A stretch of DNA of 64,000 bases from the NCBI RefSeq assembly GCF_031877795.1, contig NC_133943.1, positions 8,983,001-9,047,000 on the forward strand, written 5' to 3'. The position numbers and the translations under genes are program-made. The stretch's first letter is position 1, and every line of letters begins with the position of its first letter. Of this stretch, positions 13,001-28,000 are shown one piece after another. The notes under the pieces were generated by a model that saw only the letters and a list, made by a program, of their open reading frames with translations, had not been told where the DNA came from and did no database searches. This DNA is from Strix aluco. Its lineage: Eukaryota; Chordata; Aves; Strigiformes; Strigidae.

Positions 13001-16000
13001 TGCATCTCTCCCCTGGCCAACAGTGGCTGATGGTGGTGGCAGAGGGGACATGGCTGGTAGGACAAAAGTGACAAAGAAACAGATTCCCTGTCTGCTGGTG
13101 GGGGTAGGACCATTGAGATGGCAAGAAGAAACCTGTTGAACTCCAGCTGTCCTCCCCGCCCCAGGAGATGCTGCAGGTGGGATGCTTACTCTGGGCCCCG
13201 TGCTCAGTTGGCATAAACATGATCCCGTTTCTTACCTCTGCATAATCAGCCACAAGCAGAAGCTCCACATACTTTGTAGCCTGCAGAGTCTCCCGTTTCA
13301 CCTGTGGCAGCAGCAACACAGGTTATTTCCCCAGCAGCTCCCAAAAAACTCTTGACAAAACATACGTACAGGTCATTTTTCCCAGTTTGTTTTTCACTGG
13401 CCATTCACCCCACCCTATCACGCCCAGGGATCTCCAGATGTGACTGACTTATAGCAACCAAGTTTCACAAGTCAGTTGAACTAAACCAAGTGCCCATGTG
13501 CCCGTACTCAAGCCACCCATTTGTTCATGCATTGGATGCACAAGTCTGTGCAGGAACAGCTACAGCCCAGATTCCTCGTGCTACACAATGGTCCCAAATG
13601 CTCATTTATTTCCCTGCTGGAGCCACTATTTGGCAACCAGCTTGCTACAAATCCTTTTAAATATTCTCCTTCATTTCACTTTCTGAGCTATGCTCCTGGA
13701 GAACAGCAGGCTCCTCGGGCTTGCTTTGGAGCATCATGCACGGACCTGGTTTGAGCTCTGCTCACCCTCTGGCTGGGTGGTTTCATCCCAGTTGTGAAGT
13801 CCCTGAGCCAGTCTTCAGCTGCATCCCCAGTGCCCTGGTAGCCACAGGCTCCTCTCTGTAACCTCAGGTTGTCCAACCTGTAGATCAAATGCTGGTTTGG
13901 GCTGTCAGGAACAGGCTCTAAGATATAGCTGGAATTGCTGCTTAATATGATAAGTCCTCTGTTGAAACAGGAAGCAATAAGAGAAGTTAATTACTATCAC
14001 AGTAACCGGAGACAAATCCTTCTTCTGCTGCTGAGTTTCTCTCTGACCCTGGCAAGGCACTTAGCAGGCCACTCAGTTCATTAATAAAAAGGATGGGAAT
14101 ATTTTGAGTCCAGAGGGGAGAATCCCCAAGCTTTCATATATTAAAATCTATTCAGTGGGCCTCAGACATTCAATTAAGGGGCTATTGGAGCATTTGCTGC
14201 AACAGTGCTAACCTGAGAAGTCCTGATATTTTTAAAAGTACAGCTTTTTCTTCAGGGGCAGTGGAAGCTTTTCAACCAATTGAAGAAATTTGTCTTTAGC
14301 AGAACTGACCTAAAAAATTTGAAGACTTTGTCAATAGAAAAAAACACAGTTCTCTCTGGGTCTGCACACAGCCATATGGTTCTGGTTTTCTCAATGAGCA
14401 TGTAACAGCCAGGAGAACTGGAAACCTGTGATGCCCACTAGATGTGTGGCTCGACAGGCAGCATGCCACCCTGTGAAGGCTCAGAGTGAAAACAGCCGCG
14501 TGTGCTCAGCTCCTGTGCCTTCCCAGCAACTGGAAAACAATGTCGAGGAGCTGCCAGCACAGCACACGCTGACAGCTCAGGGGTGCAGGAACCTACTGCA
14601 TGTGCACACCGAGACAGCTCTATCTCCTCTGCAGCTGGAAGGCAGAGCCTAGGAAAACGCAGGCTGACAGAAGCAAGGCACACCTGTGACTACTTCTGAT
14701 TTTGGATTATTTCTTGCAAGCCACAGGTGGCTGCAGTGTCCTGTTTATCTCACTGGGCTCTTTGGCCTGTGCTACATTCACTTAAGATGTCTCAGGTTTG
14801 CTTTGGCACTGGCTGTTTCCTGGCTGGAGCCAGTCCCATCAGCACAGCTTCCAATCAGCGCTTGAGAGCAGATGACCACTAATATCAATAAAGCCCATGT
14901 GCTGTTTTGGAAACAAACTCTGAGCTGGTGTAAATGAATGCAGATCCTTGGTCACAACAAGCCATTTCATTTACTCCTGCTGAGGATACAGACAGTCTTT
15001 TCCTGCCAAAGACTCCATTACTACCAAAGCGAAGATTTTAAATGCGTAACACACACCACCCCAGCACCACCCAGGGAGAAAGCAGAGAGCAGGGCTGACA
15101 ACCCAGGAGGAAGGTCAGACTTGAAGACTTTTCCCCAAAATTCACTCAAAAACCTGCCAGTTGTGAGAGACTGGGAGGAGGAGCTGGTTTATGCAACAGT
15201 GTGGAGTACTGGGCTGGGACGTGGCAAGTCCCGTCCCTGTCTCTGTAGGGGATGCAGCCCTGAGCCGCTAATGAGAGTCTTTTGCTACAGTGGACTCGTG
15301 GGTTAAACTCACTTATTGTACAAGTCCATGTTGCCAGCACAAAGGAGGAAGAAGTCTAGGAGCCGGCTATGAGGCCATGGCTACTAATGATACCCAATTT
15401 CTGCATTTCCCCCAACACACTCCCTTTTATGTCCAGGAACCTTGGCTGGGTGGCATTTGAGAACAGGTCTATCTGCCCAGAAAGAAATACGGCAACCGGG
15501 CCGCTGGGGAGCAGAGCTCACGTGGCAGCAGGCTGAGGAGCTGAGCAGAGCCGTTCCTGCAGCGCTGGCATCACCAGGCACTTACCGCAGTCCTCGACAC
15601 GTGCTGAGCGCGACGCTGGAGTGCTCTCGGCCCCTCACCACCCCGTGGTAAAAGCAGTGGTCCTGAAAGGCAGAGGGGAGCAGGGCTGGCAATGCAGTTT
15701 CAGGATGGACACGTGCTACATTTAGGCATCACTTAGTCCCATGCAAGTACAGCCAATGCTCCAGTAATCATCCTCTTTCCACTGCATTTAGCAGTTGACT
15801 ATCACAACTTAAATCTCTGTGAGTCTGCATCGAAATCTGGCCTTTCAGCTGCCATACGTGGCTTGTGTGAGTACATCAAACAGCTCCTTGTTGCCAGTAA
15901 AAATTAAGAGCTTTGAATCCCCAAGGAAGCAACTTAGATGGCTGCAGCATTAAGGCCGATCCAAAGCTTTCTGCCTGTAACAGGAGCTGTCTATCGAAGG

Positions 16001-19000
16001 CAGCTGGCCCCGGGTCAGGCCCCAGAGGACGTGCCTTCAGCCCCAGAGAGGGTGATGCCATGGGCAGTGGGGAAGTCCCAGTCTGGGGTTCCAGGCAAGA
16101 CAAAGGCAGCCTCTGGCAGGGACAAGGAGGCTTTGGGGCAGAAACGCCAACATATTCATCACATCCCTTCCCCTTGCCCCGGGGCAGCATTAGTAAATAT
16201 GATCTCATGGGGTTTTTATCTCTTATTTTTGCATCTCAACCAATGCACATCTTTGTGCCACTGCAGTGGAGAATCAGCCAAGGCCTGCGTGAGATCAGTA
16301 ATTTATGGGATTTTTACTGAACAGGAGCCAGCTTACACAGACTGGTTTTCCCAAAAGCTGGGAACATCCCCAGCATGGAGTACTCAGTGGCAAAACTAAA
16401 AGCAAGAGGATGAGCAGCAGGAGGAACAAACAATTCCCCAGCACCCAGAGAGAGGGGAGCGATGCTGGAGGCTGACCTGGGCTCTCAGAGCCTGGGCAAA
16501 ACAGTAAGATGTTTTAACCATTGCTGGGGGATGGAGACACTTTCTTGCTGGAACCCCCCAGGTCAGAAAGTTGGATGGCTTAAGGCAGACCCATGGGCTC
16601 AAAGAAAGGCTCTGGGGAAAAAAGCTCATCCGCTTCTCCAAGCTCCCTGCCTGGTCTCCCCTGCATGCCACGGGAGGGAAAGCGCTCTCTGCACTCACCG
16701 TGTGGGTCAGAGAGGTGGTCTGGGGTTGTCCAGTCCGGCTGTAATGAGTCTCAGTGTAGCTTGGTGCAAAGAGGTTTCTGCAGATACAGGGAGGGGAAAA
16801 GAAAAGGGAAAAAAAAAAAGACAAAAAAGACAGTAAGACCTTTCTTTAGACCTGGATTTCTGTTTCCTAGGTGTGTTAGAAAATCAGCTAGATGCAGCTT
16901 TTTTTGATGTCACTGTAAATATTCCCATTGCGGTGAACCACTGTTGTGGACACGGGCTGGTCGCTGTTTGCTGCCTGCAGTGTGAAACCAATTGCCATGC
17001 ACAGAGAGGGCAGACAGGAGACAGATATTTGGGGGACACTAGCGGAGAGCTACGCTGTATCTCTGCACTCTGCTCTGGGTCATCACTTTCTGCCTGCAAG
17101 GCACTTGTTAACACCCTGTCCCCAGGGAGGCAGTGGCTAATGGCTTCCTGGTGGCCCAGGAGCCATTAAGCTGCTGCAGAACCAGTGCTGCAGGTTGTGC
17201 TTCCCTGTGCAAAGCACGCTGTGATGGCAGAGGGTCAGAAGGTGAAAGTGTAGTTGACCTTGCCACATCCATCTACCTGCTGCCCTGTCAGGAGCTGAGC
17301 ACTTCTCATGGAGCACACCCACTTCTGAACGGGCGCAGTGACCCACCTTCCTAAGTGGCATCATAAAGATGTTGTGGGATGGCTCCTGTGACTGGGGTGT
17401 TGGAATGGAAGGATACAGGCTCTTTAGGAAGGACAGGCAGGGAGACGAGGAGAGGGGGTCACCCTCTATATCCATAATCAGCTGGAGTGAATGGAGCTCT
17501 GCCTGGGGATGGATGAGGAGCTGACTAAGAGCTTATGGGTCAGGATTAAAGGGACAGCAGCAACAGGAGACGTTATAGTGGGGGTCTGCTACAGGCCACC
17601 CAACCAGGAAGACCAAGCGCATGAGGTCCTCTATAGACAGATAGGAGCAGCCTTATGTTCACAAGCCCTGGTTCTCATGGGGGACTTCAACCACCGCAAT
17701 ATCTGTTGGAGGGACAATACAGCAGGGCATAAGCAATCCAGGAGGTTCCTGGAATTCACTGATGATAACTTCCTTCTCCAAGAGATAGAAGAAGAACGAG
17801 GAAAGGTGCTATGCTGGACCTTGTTCTCACCAACAAGGAGGGGCTGGTGGGGAGCATGAAGCTCAAAGGCAGCCTTGGCTGCAGTGACCATGAAATAGTA
17901 GAGTTCAAGATCCTTAGGGCAACGAGGAGGGCGCAGCAAACTCGTTACACTGGACTTCAGGAGAGCAGACTTGGCCTCTTCAGGGATCTGCTTGGCAGAA
18001 TACCATGGGATAAAGCCCTGGAGGGAAGAGGGGCCCAAGAAAACTGGTTAATATTCAAGGATCACCTCCTCCAAGCTCATGAGCGATGCATCCCAACAAA
18101 GAGGAAGACACGTAAGAACAGCAGGAGGTCTGCATGGATGAACAAGGATCTCCTGGACAAGTTCAAACACAAAAAGGAAGCCTACAGAGGGTGGAAGCAA
18201 GGACAGGTAGCCTGGGAGGAATACAGAGAAAGTGTCTGAGCTGCCAGGGATCAGGTTAGGAAGGCCAAAGACTTGATAGAATGAAATCTGGCCAGGGACA
18301 TCAAGGGCAACAAGAAAAGCTTCTATAGGTACGTCAGTGTTAAAAGGAAGTCTAGGGAAAATGTGGGCCCTCTGCAGAAGGAAACAGGAGACCTGGTTAC
18401 CTGGGATATAGAGAAGGCTGAGGTACTCAATGACTTTTTTGCCTCAATCTTCACTGGCAAGTGCTCCAGGCACACCATCCAAGACACAGAAGGCAAAAGT
18501 GGGGACTGGGAGAATGAAGAACTGCCCACTGTAGGAGAAGATCAGGTCCGAGACTATCTAAGGAACCTGAAGGTGCACAAGTCTATAGGACCTGATGAGA
18601 TGCACCCCCAGGTCCTGAGGGATCTGGCAGATGAAGTGACTAAGCCACTATCCATCATATTTGAGAAGTCGTGGCAGTCCAGTGAAGTTCACCATGACTG
18701 AAAAAGGGGAAACATGATCCCCACTTTTAAAAACAGAAAAAAAGACCTGGGGAACTACAGGTCGGTCAGTCTCATCTCTATGCCCAGCAAGATCATGGAG
18801 CAGATCCTCCTGGAAACTATGCTAGGGCACATGGGAAATAGGGAGGTGATTGGTGAGAGTCATCATGGCTTCACTAAGGGCAAATTGTGCCTGAAAATTT
18901 TGGTGACCTTCTACGACAGGGTTACAGTGCTGGTAGATAAGGGAGGAGAAACTGATGTCATCTACCTGGACTTGTCATGCCCCAGATATACTGGGATTAG

Positions 19001-22000
19001 ATTCAGTGCACCAAGTTCAGTGTACCAAGCACACCATAGGCCAGTTCAGGACACATCTGGGCATGGTGTGAGTTCTCAGCTCAAATCCAGGCTCTCTCCA
19101 GTGCCCAATCTGAGCACAATTATAAACCAGTCTGCATCTGTATTTCAACTTCTGCCCAGAAGCCAATTCCCATCTTTGTCCTAGGAAAATGCTGATTCCC
19201 CAATTTGAATTTGTTTGTGTCATCCTCATATAGACAATATTCTCCCTGTCTTCAGCCCTGGATCAGACCAAAAGTCTATAAAAGGCGCTCCTGTGCACTG
19301 AATAGTAAGCGTTTTGATTTGGTTCCAGGGGAAACAGCCTTCCCCTTCTTTTTAAACATCTGCATTTGCTAAACAGTGATGTAAAAAAGTACAGTAAGTC
19401 AAAATCTGGGCCAAACCAAGAAGGTCATATCCTGTGTCCCTCTCAGCAGCAGTAAAATGTAGGTTTAAAACAGTTTTTTAAAACAATGGCCTCACTTCCA
19501 AAAGTTTGGAGAAGGATCACAGAATATGCCCCATCTATGAAACACACTTCTGCAGCAACCCTGTGGTGCCTTCAGACCACCAAAGTGCCACACTTGCCAC
19601 GCCACGAGGATGCCACGTGCATCCTGGGCAGTGTGATGCCAGCAACGCTGCAGCTGCAGTTCAGTCCTGCATCCCTGCTTAATGCATTTCATGCACCAGA
19701 TTTTTGAACTATGCTCTGCAAGAAAGAAAAAATTTTCTTCTTTTCTTTGCTTGATTTCTTTAGGCTGGATAAAGAAAGCTGTATTAGAAGCAGAACCAAA
19801 GATTTTTCCATCTGTCGTGGTTTTGGTATGTGTCAGTCAGGTCTAATCTACTTTGAAAGCCTCTCTGTTTAAATAAGGGATTTGGTGCTTGTAATATCTA
19901 ATTAAATTAGGCCAGAGCAACAGGAGACGCAGTCTTTTATCAAAGTGTTTGAAAGTGCTTCCCCCATCCAGCATCCAAAGGCTCAGACACCTGAACAAGT
20001 ACTGATGGCTTAGTGTCAGACAAAACTGTGTGCCACTGTTGTATTTAATAGCATTTGATGTCGGGAATACAACAGCTTTCATCTCCACTTTCAAAGTTCA
20101 CTGTAGCCCAGGAAAGCTCATTTTGTTTCTTTCTGATGTGTTAGTTCTCATCACTAGATCCTGTCAGTGATCAGAAGGCAAGATTGCTGCGTTCAGCTAT
20201 CTCTAGTCTGTAAACTGAAGATAAGCACACAAGCACCATCCCACAGAAAATAACTCCCTTCATCTCCCTGACTGCAATAGCTTGCTCAGCATGAGGCTGC
20301 AAGAAACAAATGTTTAATCAACAGATTGCATTAACTTGCAGGAAATTGCCTTGAGCAATGTGCCCTGGCAGGTATCTGGTCTGTGTAAGGCTGTCATCTC
20401 AAGAGCAGACAGTAAACCAGTGTGTATCTGCTCAGTGCTGCTAAAGCCAGAATGAGACACCAGCCCATGGATTTCCAGTAGCTGAGGCTTGCACAGCCTA
20501 CTTGTTTCATTCCCAAACAAGCACCCTTATGTTTTCTTCCTGCTCCTTTATTCTTGGAAAGCATTCACTATGAATAGCTATTTTCTCTCTCCTCCAGCAT
20601 TGACCATAAAACTCCTCAGTGCTTTGACTCCTGCCCAGCCCCAGTGCTGAGCGGGTCCATGCTGAGCACCAGGGACAGGATGATGCCACACAACACACAG
20701 TGTGTGCACATCTCTTCCTACCTGCAGACTCAGGCTCTAGCCCCTTGTAGGATGGATTAAGGAGCTGAAAAGTCTGCCCAAATTTTTAGGGATACTTAAG
20801 CAGCTGCTGAGCTGAAAGCATGCATCATCTGGCTGAGCGGTGCCATGTCATGACTTTCAAGTCTCTCTCCACCACTTGACTCCTATCCTACATTGCAGGC
20901 TCCCTGTGAAAAGTGCAGCTTCTTATTCTGAGCTTGAAACAGTCCTGTTTTGAAGACCCTTCCCTGCCTTAATGCAGGGGAGCCTTGGGGCTCTTGCAGC
21001 ACTACTGAGAAGGGCTATCTCAGTGCATTGCATGGTGTGTGGTGGGGAGGGCAGTGAGGAAAGAGGAAAGACAACAGGACATCTTGCAACACCCTTGGGG
21101 TGCTATCTCACTTAGAGCCTGTGGAAGTTCATTCCCAGCCCAGCTCACTTCCTCAGCTAGCATCAAGCTTTCCACCAAACTGTAAATAAATAGAAAAGAA
21201 GCCTTCTTTCCATCTCAGAGCGCAGAGTTATCAGCCAGTCTTGTCCCTCTTCTCCATGTGTATCAGTTGTTGGATAAACAGGAGAGATTTGTGAGACACC
21301 AGTACCCCAAAACCTTATCCGCCACCATTTCAGGACTGCATCACTGCCAGGTTGATTCCAGGGCAGCTCAGCCCTGCAAAGCAGTAATGGTCCTGCTTCA
21401 CTGTTTCCAGAAGAGAACAGAGTTTACCTCCTTGCTGGAAAAGGAAAGCCTGGAAGAACAGCACAATTTGATCCTTTCTTCTCTGTCACATTATATGTCT
21501 CAGTGACTACCTCTCCAGCAGCTTGAAATGAAGCCGCAAAAGTCTGGATGCAAAATAACATCATTTAAAGGCTTCTGAGATCCAGTCAGACAGCTGGTAG
21601 ATTGCTAGCACACATCATCTTCCTAAAAGGCAGCATGGAGTCCCTCATTAGAGGAGTTATCAGCCTGAAGAACTGATGAAGTCAGAGGGAAAGCTGGTTT
21701 TGGATGGAACCTCTCTCCTTTGCTAAACCTTGATCACAGCTGCAGCCACGTAGGGCTGTTCAAGGCCAGAGTAAGCTACACATGAGCGCTCAGGATGTTC
21801 TAGAGAAGCCCTCACACCTTTCCAACAGTGACCAGCTTTCGGCAAGATCAGTTGTTCCCCAAGATCCAGCTCAGCATCCAGCTGAGGGTGGAATAGCCTG
21901 CTCTTGGCAGGATTTGTTCCCCAGAAAGCCTTGGGAGCCGGGTTAAATACAAGCGAGGAAGCCAAATGAAGGAAGAGTGGCTCAGTGCCATAATGTACAG

Positions 22001-25000
22001 ATGGCTTGAGACTGTTTCTGCTGATGACCGACGTGGAGTGATCTTGGTCACGCTCCAGCCTGTCAATGATATCATTGTCTGAAACACAACCCTCCTCCCC
22101 AGGCCACTGTGCTGCTCCCTGGAAGGGCCCTGCCGTGTAGAGCTGACATTATAGGGCAGCGTGGCTCTGTTTTGCCACATCGAGATGCTGTGCCAGGGAG
22201 GTCACGTACTTCACACATGAGCCAATGGTATTCGATGGGAGAGGCAGGCTGAGGGCATGGGGCAAAACCCAGCAACTGCCCCTGTGGCACTTGATGGTGC
22301 AAGAACATGATGTTCAGCTCATCCAGCCACCACAGAGAAGCAGCATGGGGGAGAGGGGCTGCACGGCACACCCAAATGCTCCCCAAAACAGCAGGAGGAA
22401 AGCTGGGACCTTTCTCGCATAACCACATTCGTTTGAGGGAGTACACATTTCCCAGCTGCTCTGAAGAACCTCACCCTTATTTTCCTGATGAATGGGAGCA
22501 GTCTTCTCTTGCTTGTGAAACATCACTTGTTAGCACAAGTCTCAGAGGGGCTCAGAGCCCTCCATCCCAGGTGACCACTGTCAATATGCTTGGCTCCACC
22601 AGCCAGAGATCACCTGTGGGCACTGGGAGGGCCCCAGTGGCATACTGGTGCTCGTGCTAATTGGAGCAAGAAGGATTTTTTATAATTTGGTCCCATGAGT
22701 AACTTTGTTTGGGTTTGTTTTACAGAGGGGCTAGTCTGCATGAACAGCTGCCAATATCTAAACACCCCTGAGTATCTAAGAGACAGACATTTTTTATTTC
22801 CTCCCAAAAAACAAAACCTAAATGGTCCATGAAGCTCTCGTGAGAAACACTGATTCTTAGTTTTTCAGTTGTGGGACCAAGAGAAGCAAAGACTGCAATC
22901 TCTTACATCTCTTCCCCTGTCCCTTTCCTCAAATCACAATAAATCTGTCCAGTCAGGCTTCCAGCATCTGGGGGTGGAGGGAATTGACTCTCCCAAGAAA
23001 GCTTAGATGTCAGATTTCCATCTACAATTAGTGGTCCCACTCCATTGCCTCTCAACAAGATCCAAGTGGGATAAGAAAGGGAATTTGACCCCTTACCTCC
23101 CAGTCACTTAAATGTTCCCTAAAGTCAGAATTTATTATCAAAGCCTGAGGTGATCCTGTCTTGACCACCACCAACACCTGACCCATGACAACATGAGCAG
23201 GCAGGCCTGCTTTCTGTATCCACCACTAGTGGGAAATTGGAGATTTCACCTCTCTGGAATTCTCCAGCCAAAACCTGACACTTCATAAAATCAGTGAAAT
23301 CCAGATTTTTTTTTTTTTTTCTTGGTGAGTTTTATCCAGACAAAGCCTGGAGCTCTTAAGCTCCCTTCCTCAAGAGCCTTTTCTGATATATTCAAGGACA
23401 CATTTATTGTGTGAACAGCAGCAGTTTGGAAGGAAAAAGTAGTTTCCCACCTACTGAGGTGGAACTAAACTACCTATTTGTAACATCTGGAAAAATATCA
23501 CAGCCTAAAGACTTTCCACCCCCTTTTGCCATCCACATCATCTGTGACATTCACTGTGTAAATCAGATTACAGGACCCAAGTAAAATTTGTCACATAACC
23601 CCTTGCCTTACTAATGGGAACCATAAAAGTTGCCTGGAGAGGAAAAAGGAAATAAAACAAATGGAAAACTGGTTGATAATGAGTCAGGGAGCAAAAGATT
23701 TAAAGGTCTCCATTTCCTCATCTCTTCCTCCCTGCCCCACACAGAGAAATCACTGAATAGCGCAAAGGAATCAGGAGGCTGAAAAGCAGATATGGCTTTC
23801 CAGGTTCCAACCTTGTTTTCCTGATGACTCCAAGAGACAGTAGTGCAGGATAAACTCAGTTTCCCTCCTTTATGCAACCTTTACCCCCTCCCCATGCAGG
23901 AAGCCCATTAGACACTGATGATGTGTAGCCCATCAGTGGAATAATCTCATATATCCTTCCTGCTCAGAGGTGGGCAGCAACCTGCCCTCTTCCTCACTCA
24001 GTTGGCAGAAGCAGCCCTGGAAATGAGCAAAAGCAGGAAATGGTGAAATACAAGTGACATACAGATTTCTTATCGCACTGCTGAGAGCATCAAGTGGGGC
24101 TGGAGTGCTCGTCACCTACCCAGGTGGGGCCAGAAGAGCCTGGAAATGATAATGCTCCCTATCAGATCCACCTGCCTCAAAAATAACTATCAGGATTGCT
24201 CCCAAGGTCAGACCAGATGGGCTTCAGACTTTCTTTGCAGCGTCCTCAGCCAATTGCTGCACTTCTCCACTGGGGCTCTGCCACCAAGCATCCCATGCCA
24301 TCACGGCTGCTGCAGGGTGGCAGCCAAAAATATGCAGCTGAAACATGCAGCCATGCCCTGCATTGCCCACAGGATTCACCTGCAGGCAGGGATGTCCCCT
24401 GGAGAAGGTGACTTCTGGAGAAGCCTCCACTGCTCCTTGCAGCTGAGTGGACCTTCCCAAGTCTGCTCTCCCCATGAAAGACACAAAAAGGAAGAGGAGA
24501 AGAGGGAAGTCAGTCTTGTTGACACTTTTCCTGCACTCAGGTGAGAAGACAAATTCCCTGCAGGTTTCTGCTGTGCCAATATGAGCTGTCCTCTTCAATA
24601 GAAAGAAAAGGCTCACACCAGGCAGTGCTGCCACACACATTCAGAACATCTCAGCATCCCCTCCCTACTTGGCTCAAAGCTGCTTTTTATTAACAAATGC
24701 AAATGCTTTTTAAAAAAAGTCACTTTTCATCCAAGGTTTGCAACTCAGATTCTTCCATTCCTAAGCCCCGGCCAAATTTAAAGCTGCTTTACAGGCATCT
24801 CTCCATATATTTATTGTTTGTGCAGCTTTGAGCTTTCCAATCCTGCAGCTGCAGGACATGGTTTTGAGTCATTTAAAACAAGCCTGAGTTGTTTGGGGGA
24901 TATACTTTTATCGTTATTCAGAAATGTTAAATAGTGTTGTGAACTCTGCTTGGAACTACAGCGTGGTTCTGCCTTCTTATCAAACTCCTGAACAGGAAAT

Positions 25001-28000
25001 AATGCAATATTATGTTAACTGCTAATGCAATAATTGTATTCGTAGATATACGAAGCCCAAACTCAGACATGTGCTTATTACAAAATACAGAGATGTGCAC
25101 AGTTCTGAAGAAAGATATGCAAGAATTGCTGTTTCACCTCTGTGGATGCACACAATGTCCTTTTCACACGGAATATGAAATCACAGGCTTGGCGTGAACA
25201 TTTCTTCTGCATATTGAAAACAGCATGTTTCTTTCAAAGCTAATGCATCCCTACCAAAACCATACAGATTATGACTCTTTTTCCTTCCCCTTTCATAGCA
25301 AGCTCATATTCTCATCAGCTTTCTCTCCCCCTAAGGGGAGTGGTGAATGTGTAAGAAGGCTGCCTAATCCACCAAGAACATCACTTACAATAGTTTCACT
25401 AGCTTGGCATGTCTCCTTTCTAGCTTTGGGGACCACTGGGTAAATCATATCCTAAACAGACCCAAAATATGCCAATCATTTCATGCTTTCTTGTGTGGTG
25501 GGAGTCTGGGATGTGGCTATGAGAGTAAAATGGGAGTCAAGCATGTGTATTTGCACCCCTGTGCTGTCCCAGAGAGGGAGCAGAGCACCAACCTTGGCAG
25601 CACAGCTGGTTTCCAGAGGCTCCTCTAAACTGGGTCAAATAAATGACCCAGAACTCTGGGACTTACTTTCATTTAAAACCCCCCAGGTACATTCCTCAAA
25701 GTTGCAGTTCTGTTATGCCTGCTTTCATGTGAACTCAAAACCAGGAGCAGACAAGGTTTCAGACAGCTTTGAAGGATCACTTCCCACCTGGGGGATTTCA
25801 CCTTCTCTCCCGCTGTCTGGGTGCCCAACAAACCCTGCAGAGAAGTTGTCCCTGACGCTGCAGCTACTCAGTACCCCAAACCTCAGCTAGAACCTCAGGC
25901 TCCCCTATAAGATAAGCAACAGCAGTGGTGAGCTCCTGGGTGCTGGGGAGCAACCCCAGGCTGGACTCTGCCTTGCTGCATGCTTTGACAAGGAGAAGCA
26001 GTTTGCCTCCACTTAGGAGTGCTCTATGGATGCTGATAATTACAGCACCCACAGGGCCCCCAGGGACTTCATGTTTTTGTTTGCTTCATCATTTCTCTTT
26101 TGAGTGTTTCTAAACTACTTCTGCACCTTCACAAGTCTCTGAAAAGTGATGGCTCTCCAGACCCTCTCATCTAATCAAGTTCAGACTTGCATTTTGGGAT
26201 TATACAATCACCTTTTCTGAACAAGGACTTGAGGCCTGGCAAGACTCCCATGTGAAGCACAGCTATCTATGAATCACTTGCATTTTCCACAGAAAATAAA
26301 AATAAAGAACTCCAAACCACTTGCTGTATTTCATCAGAACCTAGTAAGACAATTCATCCTGCAGTGGAAGTATGTGCACACACTTAAGCTTGTGTGTATA
26401 CATCTCAATGACTGAAAATGCATTTCAGGAAATAAACACAATAGAAACCTTCTATTATTATAATTCTGTTTACTAACACTAGCAATGAGTTTGTCTGAAT
26501 GGGAAATAGCATGGCATGGCTCCTGCAAGGCACCTGGAGGTTATGTCATCATGCTCGGAGCACAAATGGATTAATTCAGCAAGGATCCTTGCTCTTCCCA
26601 GCTTCTACTGTGCCAGAAATATATTCACCTTTGCATAGTGATTGCAGAATACGCAAGACCTGATGGTCCTTCCACCAGGAAGGAGACCCCCAGCAGCACT
26701 AGCAGTTATGTTGCTTCCAGGTTCAGTTCAGAGACTGGCATTGCTGACTACACCAGCCACAGCTACTTTTCCTGCATTAGACAGGACTGAGTTAGCAGTG
26801 CTTATGGTGCCTGGTCTCTTCTACCATTTCTCCATTTTTCCTGCTGAGAGATGCCAAAACACACAGGATTTATAGCTGTTTCTGTTTAGTTCTACACAGG
26901 TGCATGACTGCCTGGGAAACATGTCCAGCTTTTGCAGCACTGAAACTCCCAGAAGCTTATGTGGCCTATTACAGAAAACACCTCGTAGGATGTTCTCACC
27001 TTTCATCAGCCATCAGATTTTACTGCAGACAGTGCCAAGAAAAATCTGGTTTTCCTCCAAAACACCCTGAATATCATTTAGGTTTATGCACTGCCATCAA
27101 AACTAATAAGATCTTCTGACACACTTCACTCTTTCAGGAGGAAAGCTAAGCCCCCAAGCTCTGTGGTTGGGATGTCCACACAATATGTTTAAAATATAAG
27201 GAGGGTCATTATTACAAGGTTATTATTCCTACTGATTCTAGTAGACAAACATTTGGTTGTGTTTCCATATATAAACCTTCAGACTTATTTAAAAATAAAT
27301 AAAACACCAACAGCGCAAGTGGACTGCTTAGCAAAGACAAGCTTCTTGCGGCTAAATTTCCAGCTGCTGTTCCACCACTGGAAACTAATGTGCTCACAGT
27401 TCAGAGAGCCTCTGGAGCAGCCTCCAGATCGCATCCTTCTACCTACCTTAATCTCCTGCAGCTTCAGCTGAATTCAATACACATCACACCCTATGATATC
27501 ACACAGCATTGCGGTATCATGCCTGAGAGGAGGTTACATTTCAGTTAATGCAAAAGCACTTTTTTCAGTCTACTTTAGCATGAAGGGCACTAATGGAATT
27601 GAAACCATCAGATCGTTTCTCCTAGGAAACGGAGCAGGACCTCTTTGGATCACAGCAAATGAAATCCTCATTAGAGTCACACTGATGCTAAAGCATTAAG
27701 CCATTTGGTAAATAGTGCCCGTCATATCAGCAACAGTTTCTAGTTAACCTAGTAAGAATTATGATGCAAAAATAAGTTACACACTGAGGGCCAAGTCATC
27801 GACTGCTTTTTGCTGACAAAGCTCTGTTACAGTCAGCACTGCTTGGCTGATTAACATCAGTGGGGACTCAGACCTGGAATAACCTTGAAATCCAAAAAAG
27901 GATTTCCTCATCCTGTCTTTATCAAAACCCTGTTGAAGTCGGTGGAGGTTTTCCTGTTGACTTCACCGTAATCCTTATTCATTATTTTAGTGAGACCACA

